Shown here in pieces: positions 55,376 through 64,000 of a stretch of DNA of 64,000 bases. How positions within the stretch are numbered: the first letter of the stretch is position 1; each line of letters starts with the position of its first letter. The stretch lies in NCBI RefSeq assembly GCF_905475395.1, contig NC_058341.1, forward strand, positions 72,289,597 through 72,353,596, in the 5' to 3' direction. The position numbers and the translations under genes were made by a program. The stretch is from Chrysoperla carnea. Its lineage: Eukaryota > Arthropoda > Insecta > Neuroptera > Chrysopidae. A model generated the notes under the pieces. The model was not told the DNA's origin and searched no databases. It saw only the letters and a list, made by a program, of their open reading frames with translations.

Positions 55376-55490
55376 GTACACGGCGTTCTGTTATTGACTG
55401 CAGATCGTTATCCTGCATAAGCTCATAAAGACGAAGGAAAAAGTTATTTTCCACTTTTGGGTCTGAGGCCTACTTTGCGAGATAATTAAC

Positions 55491-56045
55491 AAAATAAATT
55501 AATATATCTTTAGTGAATCACAGTTCAATAACATTTTGAATGGAACCAATTAAACACTACTTAAAGAGAGAATGTGTTTTATCATAGTGGAAGACGTCTC
55601 TAAATGCAAAATTATTACAAAAAAACTCTATTTGGCTACTTTTGTTATTAAAAAAAATAACCCATTAAAACCTACACTACGTTTCTTGGTAAATTAAGTA
55701 TTGTACGCAATTAATCGTGCGAATATCACATACGTTAGGCATATATTTGGCAAGACGAACAATTGTCCGTTTTGATAAATATATGCTGAAATACACATAC
55801 AGCGAGACAAACCAAAGTACCTATGTATGTTGTGTGTTGAAGTAAGTGATACAATGTTTAAGATTTTGTGTTCTGTATTACACAATTTATTCCCCCCTGC
55901 CCCGTACCTATATTAATACATAATTTGATACCTCCCACATCTAACTGTCTTGGTGATTTATATTTTTGTTTTCTTTATAAATAATGACAACAAAATATTT
56001 TTTTAGTATTCACTACCCAATTAAATCAATTATTGTTTTATCATA
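55491..56045. other. no gene seen
   Basis: AT-rich; the 63-codon minus frame at 55694 has no features. Confidence 0.45.
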
Positions 56046-57700
56046 GTCTCCTCTAGGTGACTATGTCTTTCTTAAATCTTGAGTCACCATGTAGATTACG
56101 AATTTCAATTGGTATTTTATTGAAAACTTTCATTAGGTTATTATATCAGCCATCAAGTATTAAATTAAGTTTTGTCTGGTCTATTGTGTTGGATCATTGG
56201 ATCTCGTATCATATGTTCGTTCGCGCTGATTTAATAAGAGTTTAATAGTTAAAAATTATTTCTAACAAACAAGGCGGACTTCAATATGTAAATGCCATAT
56301 AGAGTAAGCAACTTGTTTTTCAGGAATACTTCTCTACAAGATTCATATCGCTTTAATTCAAAAATGATACGAATGCATCTCTTCTGAGTTTTGAATAATT
56401 TTTCAGCATAGCTGCTATTTCCCCAAAAAATTATTCCATATTTCATGCTTGCATATACGTAACTATAATACACATTAAGTATACCATTGATAGGAATTTG
56501 ATTTTTGAGTGCTTTAAGTAAATAACTGTATTTGTTAATTTTTTTTATTTGTCATATCAATGTGCCTTTTCCAAACAAAGAATTAAATCATTTATGTAAA
56601 TTATAAATAGGTATTCCTAATATATCAATGTGTATTCCTAAGAACTTTATAATTTCGTCGCATTTTATATTCAATAGAGAGTCTATTTTGAGGTGGTCGA
56701 TTTTTTCACCAAAATTTCCAAATTTAACACCTTGCGTTTTTGCTAAGTTTAAGCATAATCGATTTTTTAGGCCCATGTACATAAATCATTCACGGTCTTA
56801 GTGATCGAATCTTGTAGTTCACTGATATTCTCACCCTCAAACACAATAGAAATATAATCTGCAAATATTATTGGTTTTTGATCCAAACAAAGAACTAAAT
56901 CATTTATGTAAATTATAAATAGGTACGGTCCCAAAATGCTGCCCTGTGGTACGCCATTTTTGATGGGTTGATGCAACGGGCCTATTTTTGTTCCAAGCCT
57001 TCGAAATACTGCTAATGCTTTTGAAGACTGCTTAAGGTTATATTTTTCATTCTTTGAAATGATTCTAATCGGTTTATAATGACTTTTTCAAATATTTTAG
57101 AAATATTGGATAAGAGTGAAACGGGTCTATAGTTATCACACATACTTTTATCACTATTTATTATCGCTATTTTTAGCTTACTTGGAAACTTTCCCTGTTC
57201 GAAGCATTTATTAATAATAAGACTGAGTGGTTCGCAGATAATGTGTGCACACTCTTTGATCACTTTCACTGGTATTTCATCCCAAGAAACTGAGTTTTTA
57301 TTTTTTAAGTTTATGCAAGTTTCAAAAATTTTAGGAGGATAAAGAAACAATAAAGCATTGTTACCATTAATATTACAATCATACTCTGGTTTCGGTAGAT
57401 TTAACTTTGTTGGTACATCAATAAAATATTTATTCAACTCATTTGCGATTTTGTGTTTATCGTATATGTAGTCCTCTTTGCCATTAAGTTTGAGTTTCTT
57501 GATGGTTTCGATTTTGTGATCGTTATTGATTGCTTCTTTTATTAGTTTCCAAATTGCTTTGTTCCTGTTCGAGGAGTTTCTAATTTTATTTGAATTATAT
57601 GTTAATTTGTCGGATCTAACCTTTAACTTAGTAAGCTTGTAATAATCTAGTAGGGGAATAGGCAATGTCGCGGCTGATATATCGTAGCTCAGCCTAAATC
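56046..57700 (-). mobile_element. decayed jockey-type LINE
   Basis: A minus-strand non-LTR retrotransposon, 5'-truncated and with an internal deletion between about 57012 and 56976 that removes the middle of the RT domain. Coding homology continues to about 56050. Confidence 0.8.
56050..57665 (-). pseudogene. jockey-type reverse transcriptase, broken
   Basis: 57665-57012 encodes the linker and first RT boxes (NRNKAIWKLIKEAIN, SVSWDEIPVKVIKECAHII, CDNYRPVSLLSNISKIFEKV). Then come NGVPQGSILGPYLFIIYIND (about 56958) and FADYIS (56865-56848), where FADDxS is expected, so a catalytic Asp is replaced by Tyr. KTQGVKFG and IIKFLGIHID (about 56650) follow, then MKYGIIFWGNSS and FKTQKRCIRIIF (56440-56350), TYDTRSNDP (about 56190) and KVFNKIPIEIRNLHGD (about 56110). 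At least four frameshifts or deletions. Confidence 0.85.
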
Positions 57701-57929
57701 GTTAATGATATAAATTTCAAATTTCGAGAAGATATTGATTTTATACTGTAACTGTCACATAAGAAAGGATATTTCGAAATTAATCCTCTAAAAGTGTGAA
57801 ATAGAGGAAGAAAGTTTGTATGAAAATATATACAAACCGTCATTTTTGAGTTTACTACGTAGACGAATTTAAAAATTATTTCATCTATAGAATACTACAT
57901 TAAGGAGGAGGAGTTCCTCTGCGTCCTTG

Positions 57930-58150
57930 TCCAATCTAATGGTCATTGGCTACATATTGTTTACATTATGGCTGTTAAGTAAATATTTAAAAAAACGATT
58001 TATAGAATATTATTTAATACATTAAAAGTTATTAAAAAAGTGGAAACTCAAAAGAAACTTTATTAACATAACACAATCTAAAAACAATCTAAACAATTTA
58101 ATTTTTAATAAAATTAATTAAAAGTTTAATTGAATTTAATCTATTTATCT
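57930..58150. repeat. right member of the 14.5-kb inverted repeat pair
   Basis: Reverse complement of 43300-43520 (ATCTAATGGTCATTGGCTAC, TCAAAAGAAACTTTATT). Confidence 0.7.
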
Positions 58151-58151
58151 A

Positions 58152-58888
58152 TCTATATATATAAAAAAGAGAGTGTTTGTTTGTATGTCCCCGATTTTCC
58201 CTAAAACTAACCATTGACCTTCGGTAGGGGATTATGTCATTGCGTAGCCCTTAGGCTCCCATTGTGAATAAGGGAGTTTGGTGGGGGTGCATTGTGAATA
58301 AGGGAGTTTGGTGGGGGTGGAATTAAAAATGATCTAGGAATTCATAGAAAATAGATTAAAAAATAGTTCTAATAATTTTCAATAGATGGCGGTACTGGCG
58401 CAAAAGTCTTTCGATTTTTTAGTTCTAATAATTTTCAATAGATGGCGCCACTGTCAATAGTACAATTTTCACTAGATGGCGCTACTGGCGCAAATGTCTT
58501 TCGATTTTTCTTGAATTTTCTAGAATTTTCTCGAACATTCTGGAATGTTCTATGGATTTCTATCGAATTTTCTAGAACTTTCTCGAATATTCTCGAATGT
58601 TGTATGGATTTTTATTGAATTTTATCAAACTTTCTCGAACAATCTGGAATGTTCCATAGGTTTCTGTCGAATTTTCTAGAATTTTCTCGAACATTCTGGA
58701 ATGTTCTATGGATTTCTATCGAATTTTCTAGAACTTTCTCGAATATTCTGGAATGTTCCATGGGTTTCTATCGATCTTTCCCTTACTGTTCCGTACACAC
58801 AGAGAGAATTAAAAAAAAAGTCTTTCATTTAACAATTTTGATATTTAAATGTGCAAAAACAACCCAGCGAAGCGGGTTTAACAGCTAC
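58152..58888 (+). mobile_element. Helitron-like element carrying heat-shock-element repeats
   Basis: Starts TCTATATATATAAAAAAGAG with GTTTGTTTGTATGTCCCCG and ends with a GC-rich near-hairpin (CCCAGCGAAGCGGG) shortly before AACAGCTAC; TC...CTRR-like ends with a 3' hairpin fit a non-autonomous Helitron, though the last base is C instead of R. Inside are a 32-bp duplication (58259-58322), three copies of a TAGATGGCG.(T/C)ACTG segment, and the 52-bp array. There is no Rep/helicase. Confidence 0.6.
58508..58774. promoter_or_regulatory. 52-bp x5 array of heat-shock-element pentamers
   Basis: Units start exactly at 58513, 58565, 58617, 58669 and 58721. Each is GAA TT TTC TA GAA NT TTC TC GAA NA TTC TG GAA TG TTC followed by a 14-bp spacer (TATGGATTTCTATC). 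The GAA and TTC triplets alternate every 5 bp without a slip, eight to nine in a row in units 1, 2, 4 and 5. This is the HSF-binding consensus (alternating nGAAn/nTTCn), where three already suffice. Unit 3 has three triplets mutated. The 128-codon frame at 58649 is a shadow of the array. Confidence 0.8.
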
Positions 58889-59119
58889 TTATTATTTAAA
58901 TTTAAGTGCACTTTCATCTACCAATATTTCAATTACAATATTTCTGAAAAAACAAATTGTGTACTAAAGTATAAACTGCGTCCACATCGGCTGTTTTCTC
59001 TCTCATTCATCATATCACAACCACTTACAAGCTAACAGATCCCACGCGTTCTCTATGTATATAAACTCGTTGGATTCAAAACCATTCATAAAATATGTTT
59101 ATATTACTATACAGTGAAC

Positions 59120-60330
59120 AGGAGTTATTTTTTTGATAAATAGGTTCAGTATAGCGTACTGAATGTAAATGCAGAAAATCCTTACAAAAGTAGGCGGGGG
59201 AAGTACCTCAATTTTGAAGAAAACCGTTTTGGACTATATTTCCATAACCGTGCACTCTTGATCAAAAACGGTAGTAGTATTTATTGTAGATAATTAAATT
59301 GGCTACCTTTTTTGTAAAACATTTTGTTTTTTGTATCACTAATCGTTTATACGACTATGACGATTTATTTTTTTATATTTTGACCGATATCTCTTCTAAT
59401 ATTTGTTTAAACAATAAAATGCAAATAACTTTTAAATCGACACATTTTCTAAAACTTTTACTTTAAACATTTCTTTCTAAAATTAATATTATTGAAGATA
59501 TTACGCATTCAATGTCGACATACTGCTACAGATAATTAAAAATTTTTTCTTGCACTAAAGTCAGGAGTTGTTTTTCCCTAAAAATAGATTTATTATCATG
59601 TACTGAATGTAAATACACAAGTGTCGTCATTTTGAAAAAAAAAAAAAAACCGTTACGGCCTATAAACCCGTAACCGTGTACTTTAAGCCAAAAATGTTAA
59701 TAATCTTTTTATTTGCAGATAATCTTATTTCCAATCTTTTTAGTCATTTTTTTTTCTTTATCGTAAAAAAAATTTTAAGGGGTAGTCTCTGCTTTTGCAG
59801 GTAAGAAGACAAATTATTTATTGGAAATTATGTCATTATCATTAATATTTTTCATATCTTTATTATATGAATTCTTCTTTTTTATCAATCTTGCACCCGG
59901 TGGTTGTAACATTAAACGCGTAATATCATCAACAATATTAGTTTAGAAAGAAAAGTGTATAGTCAAAGTTTTAGAAAATTTGTAGATTTAATAAAAGTTA
60001 AGTTATAAGCATTTAATTGTATAAACTAATATTAGAAGAGATATCGGCCAAATAATCAATAAGTAAATCGTCATAGTCTACAATAAAGATTATTGTCATT
60101 TTTTAGGGAGATATAGCCGAAAACGGTTTTTCTTAAAATTGAGTCACTTCCCCCGTCCATTTTTGTAAGGATTGTCGGTATTTACATTCAGTACGTGATA
60201 CTGAACCTATTTAAATAAAAAATAACTCCTGTAATTTAGTACATTATGGATAAGAATAACGAGCTTCTATATAACCTGCATTTTATTACCTTGCAAAAAT
60301 TTGAACTTGAACAAAATTTTTAATTAAATG
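59120..60330. mobile_element. fold-back element FB copy C (complete)
   Basis: The only uninterrupted FB copy: left arm 59125-59530, core with TTTTTTCTTGCACTAAAG and CCGTTACGGCCTATAAACCC, right arm about 59895-60240. GTACGTGATACTGAACC at the right mirrors GGTTCAGTATAGCGTAC at the left, marking its ends. It is the empty-site reference for the LINE in copy A and the pogo-like element in copy B. Confidence 0.85.
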
Positions 60331-60334
60331 AACG

Positions 60335-60870
60335 ATTAAAACAAGTGAAAACAAACAATTGACTGAGTTAATTGTTGAAATACCATGTAAAGACAGAGTT
60401 GATTACGCAATCGTTTGTTTTTTTTTACGTCATGTAAATAAAAACAAGTGAAAACAAACAATTGATTGAGTAAATTGTTGAAATACCATGTATAGACAGT
60501 GTTGATTATTCTGCCACATTACACATACATACATATTACAATCAATTTGCGCATAATTTGCGCTCTCACGGGTAAACAGTGATGTTTGCGAAAAAATGTT
60601 TTAACCAAAAAATGTTTATTTTTATATAAGGTACATTTTTATACTCAAAATTATATATTAAAATTTCAGCTTGATATCATTTTTCGTTTTTGAGTAATCG
60701 TGATGACAGACGGACAGACGACAGACAACAGACAACAGACGACAAATAGACGACTGACAGACAGACAACCGGAAATGGACTAATAAGGTGATTTTATAAA
60801 CACCTACAGCAAAATTTTTTTCCTAGTATCATTATTTTTAAGCTTTAGAAACTTGGGACTAAACTTAGCA
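60335..60870 (-). repeat. family R copy, minus strand
   Basis: Starts with a duplicated tail (CAAACAATTGACTGAGTTAA at 60350 and a second copy at 60440) and ends with the head GGGACTAAACTTAGCATACC. It includes a run of GACAGAC/ACAGACGA repeats at 60705-60760. Confidence 0.85.
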
Positions 60871-61110
60871 TACCTATTCTTATTTTGAATATCTCTGATT
60901 CAAAAATTCCTCTTTGTTCTGATAAATTGCTTATAACTTTTGGAATTTTTTTTGAAATTTTTCGTCTTTTTTCTCCTTGTATACTAGAATAAATTTTAAT
61001 TTTCCAAATTCAAGAAATTTCAAAGGATCAAAGCTACATTAAATTTGTGTAATGTCAAATTTTAATTGTACCTAATTTTAATTCAAAATTTTAGTTAAAA
61101 ATTCGATAAA

Positions 61111-61352
61111 ATGGCAAAATTAATAAGTATTAGTTATTTTGTTGTGGTTTTGGGCCTTATTATTCAATTAGTTTTAACACGTAAGTTTTTTTTTTAGATT
61201 CTGTGCTAAAAAATGTTTGCTAATTTTTAATTTTTTTTTACTAATTTTTTTATGCCACAATAGCTGAAGTGCGAAGTTTATCGAAGCTATCTAAATATTC
61301 AGATTCATGTAAGTCTGTTTGTGGTAAAAAGGGTTTAGCCAGCTACACATAG
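61111..61352 (+). pseudogene. secreted cysteine-peptide gene, copy 2 (two exons)
   Basis: Exon 1 (61111-61180) encodes MAKLISISYFVVVLGLIIQL and has an intact donor, GTAAGT; the 83-bp intron ends in CACAATAG and exon 2 starts at 61264. Spliced, it gives a 52-residue peptide ending CGKKGLASYT-stop. Compared with copy 1 there is one extra G after GGTAAAAAG, which shifts the frame and cuts off the second cysteine pair. The intron shows that this was a spliced gene. Either it is a pseudogene, or it makes a short peptide with one disulphide. Confidence 0.5.
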
Positions 61353-61562
61353 ACATTATTTCCTACAAGAACAAGCGTACAGAGCTTACTGTAGAAAGCA
61401 ACTATCATTTCGTATGACATGCAGCTTCGTGATTTTATTAATTATTCATAAATGTCATTGAAATAGCATTTACAATCAACCAAAGGATAAATTGTTATTA
61501 TTAATTTTGCGATGAAAAATTATTATTTATATGAGATAAAAAATGGAAAATTATTATTAATA

Positions 61563-62510
61563 GTAGTGGAGAGCCGTTAGATTTTTACCTCGGAATCAAG
61601 GGATAATTAATGAATCTTTATAAAAACTATTCGACTGCCTTGTTAAAAATAGACATTAAAAAGTTAAACCCATAATAATTTTGTGATCTTGTTCAGGGGG
61701 TGGGGGGCACCCTTTTTTGGGGGTGGAAAAAACTATGCCAAAAATGACAATGGGAATCGATTAAGGAATAAATTCTTAGCAAAAAGTTTAATTAAACATA
61801 TTTCGAAAAGTCAACACTGCCCGAGCTATTGGCTATTGAAATTCGGAGTATTTAACGCCAAGTAAATGAAAAAAAATCTAGAAGACAAAAATTAAGCTCT
61901 TTTTCCGCAAAATATTTTACCATCTAGACTTTTTTTTGGAACTTTAATATTTTTCATGTTATTTAACGATAAAGACATTTATTGTTACTTTTTTCGATAA
62001 ACTTTTTTCTTTTAAAGTGCAATATTTAAAAAAATATGTATCCGAAACTACTAGAACTTTTAAAGCATGTTAGCAGTACCTAAATAAAGTAAATTGGAAA
62101 ATTGAATATATAACATAAAAAGAAAGGTACGAAAACTTTATTTTCATTATAACTCCGTTAATTTTCATGCAAATGACTTTAAAAATTTTCCATTTTCATG
62201 GTTTTTTATAGTACTTTAAAAAGTGTACTTTCTTTAAAAAACTTTAAGTTTTTCAGTTATTTGACGTTAAATATTCCGAATTAAATTTGTAAATTTTATT
62301 TAAATGATTTTTTTTTGCTTAAAATTCATCCTTCTATCGATTCCCGTTGTCATTTTTAACATTAACTTTTCCAGCTTCAAGAAGGGATGCCCCCCACCCC
62401 CTGGACAAGATCGCACAAATGTTTGTTATTAACTTTTTTAAGTAAGCTTTAAACAGTTTTTATAAAGATTCATTGACTATCTTTGGATTCCGAGCTTTTA
62501 ACATATTTAT
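61563..62510. mobile_element. fold-back element (family Q), copy 2
   Basis: GAATCTTTATAAAAACT, GGGGGTGGGGGGCACCC-like and CAATGGGAATCGATTAAGG mirror ATCGATTCCCGTTGTCATTT, GCCCCCCACCCCCTGGAC and GTTTTTATAAAGATTCATTG. Position 61562 corresponds to an uninterrupted point in the parallel segment at about 5040, so this copy inserted after the segment was duplicated. Confidence 0.8.
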
Positions 62511-62524
62511 ATCTTACAGATCTT

Positions 62525-63085
62525 TGTTATAGGGGTCATACTGTCATAGATACTACTATGTGCTATTATACCATGTATAGGTGAAATATAATCAAAGTAT
62601 ACTAAGTTTAGTTTCAAGTTTGTAACGCTTAAAAATATTACAATAATATCATCTATTTAGTCAATTTTTGGTTGTCCGCCCGTCTGTTAACACGATAATT
62701 CAAGAACGCAAAGGGATATCAAGCTGAAATTTTATAGGGTGCTTAGGGCGTAAAAAGTGAGTAATTATTCGTAAATGAGCAACTTAGGGCAATTGAGTCG
62801 TGCGTCTGTTGGGCCCATCTTGAAAACCATTAAAGAAGAAAAGTTAATATGTAAAAAATGTTTCTTATACAAAAATAAACAACTGTTGTTTGAAACAAAT
62901 TGGCGCAAATTATATAGTATGTATTATATGGAAATATCAGTTATTAGTGTGTGACATGTAGGTATGTACGTGTGGCTATCTTTCTTTACTAACATGAAGT
63001 AAAAAAACAAATAATAGCGAAATCAACACTGTCTTTGTATGGTATTCAAGTAGTTAACTTAGTTAATTGTTTTTTTTCACAAAAT
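62525..63085 (+). repeat. family R copy
   Basis: Head, CTGTTAACACGATAATTCAA, AGGGCGTAAAAAGTGAG and tail (ATCAACACTGTCTTTGTATG); parallels 5041-5480. Confidence 0.85.
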
Positions 63086-63299
63086 TTTTATAAGCAAAAT
63101 ATTTTTCCAATCTGGAGTACATATTGTAGAATGAAATTAAATATTTAAAAAGCAAAATGTGTTGCATTTTAAAAATTTGCCACAGTTGCAAAAAATGAAA
63201 ATTAAAGCGCCAAATAAAAGTTCTAGGTGATTTAATTGTACACATTTTTAAACTTTTTAGCTTCAAAATTAACCGACATATGGGAATTTTTTTATTTCT

Positions 63300-63770
63300 T
63301 TCAATCCATCTTGTAAACCGTTAGAGATGGAGCAAAAGTTTAAATGTAAAAGTGATTCCTTAATAAAAAATTAACAACTTTTGATTGAAATATTTTGTCG
63401 TAAACATCACTGTTTTTTTTCGACTTTTTAGCTCCAAAATTCACTTTGATATGTCAATTTTAAAATGGTGCATTTTTTACTCATTCAATCCATCTTGCAG
63501 ACCGTCATAGATAGAAAAAAAACTTTAAATGTAAAAGTTATTCTTTAAAAAAATATGTATTTTTTGTTTAACATTTTTTTGTCAACATCGATGTTTACGA
63601 AAAAATATTAAACAAAAGTTGTGTGTTTTTTATAAGGAATAACTTTTAAATTTTCAGTTTTTTTCTATCTATGACGGTTTACAAGATGGATTAAATGAGT
63701 AAAAAAAATGCACCATTTTAAAATTGACATATCAAAGTCAATTTTGCAGCTAAAAAGTTTTTTGCAGAAA
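63300..63770. repeat. palindrome built from family R fragments
   Basis: CCATCTTGCAGACCGTCATA at 63490 mirrors TATGACGGTTTACAAGATGG at 63672; ATTTTAAAATGGTGCATTTT also mirrors. The centre is near 63588. The remaining 63770-64000 shows no gene. Confidence 0.75.
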
Positions 63771-64000
63771 AAAAAAAAAAACAAAACAAAACAAAATAGT
63801 GCGCAATTAAATCATCTAGAACTTTTCTTTGAACTTTTTTTAAAATTTTTTTCATAATTTTTTTTGTAATTTGTAAAAACTGATTTAATTCCCCTATAAA
63901 GAGGGTTAAGCACCTCTCTGAGTTCCCGATTTTTTGGTACCAAATTTTTACAAACTAATAAACAGCTGAGGAAAAGTTCAAAAATGCATTACCAAGATAT

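Noticed and set aside
58649..59035. 128-residue frame with FLEFSRTFWNVLW repeats
   Set aside because: It is the 52-bp heat-shock-element array read in one frame; the period is not a multiple of three, the motif has no protein family, and it runs into the unrelated Helitron end.
1..64000. tRNA or rRNA genes
   Set aside because: I looked for TTCGA-type T-loop sequences with matching arms and found no convincing cloverleaf or rRNA segment; a covariance scan would be needed to be sure.

Overview
This is AT-rich eukaryotic nuclear DNA, almost certainly from an insect; a beetle is my best guess, from the lectin type and from dispersed repeats that I associate with Coleoptera, but this is not proven. 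There are no operons. The strongest candidate host gene is a single-domain C-type lectin on the minus strand. Its three exons (41824-41744, 36456-36180, 29631-29441) are spread over 12.4 kb and join in phase. Two further gene-like relics, at 4617-4963 and 61111-61352, are sister copies of a two-exon gene for a small secreted cysteine-containing peptide; both are damaged. Everything else recognisable is mobile or repetitive DNA, much of it nested.

Layout: 1-1.5 kb holds an unknown coding-like relic and a ~190-bp satellite. 1.86-4.27 kb is a fold-back element (family FB, copy A) split by a 5'-truncated LINE, followed by the first secreted-peptide relic and a copy of a very common dispersed repeat (family R). 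5.65-8.8 kb is a head-to-head pair of Penelope-like elements. 8.8-12.1 kb is FB copy B, split by a pogo/Tigger-like DNA transposon that carries further nested fold-back repeats. 12.3-16.9 kb holds a palindrome, family R, a G-rich minisatellite and a GC-rich hairpin satellite. 17.2-25.7 kb holds fold-back and TIR elements, including a near-perfect 2-kb palindrome. 26.6-29.4 kb is a decayed but long LINE ending beside the last lectin exon. 30-41 kb is lectin introns filled with palindromes, Penelope-like terminal repeats, MITEs and a second hairpin satellite. 42.3-43.1 kb holds Helitron-like elements.

45.0-55.4 kb is another fold-back element split by a complete, young Ty3/gypsy LTR retrotransposon (46449-54575, minus strand). 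It has 1812-bp LTRs that are almost identical, a 4-bp target duplication, a tRNA-iMet-type primer-binding site, an intact gag and an intact pol joined by an A AAA AAC -1 frameshift site; there is no env. 56.0-57.7 kb is a decayed jockey-type LINE. 58.15-58.89 kb is a Helitron-like element whose core is five exact 52-bp repeats made of alternating TTC/GAA pentamers, the structure of a heat-shock element. 59.1-62.9 kb is FB copy C plus the second secreted-peptide relic; it parallels 1.86-5.4 kb and supplies the empty sites that date several insertions.

The items most worth following up are the heat-shock-element satellite, the hairpin satellite carried by family R, the young retrotransposon, the hammerhead-like fold at the end of the Penelope copy, and the long palindromes. 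All calls come from reading the sequence by eye. Percentages, clade names and repeat borders are approximate unless stated to the base.
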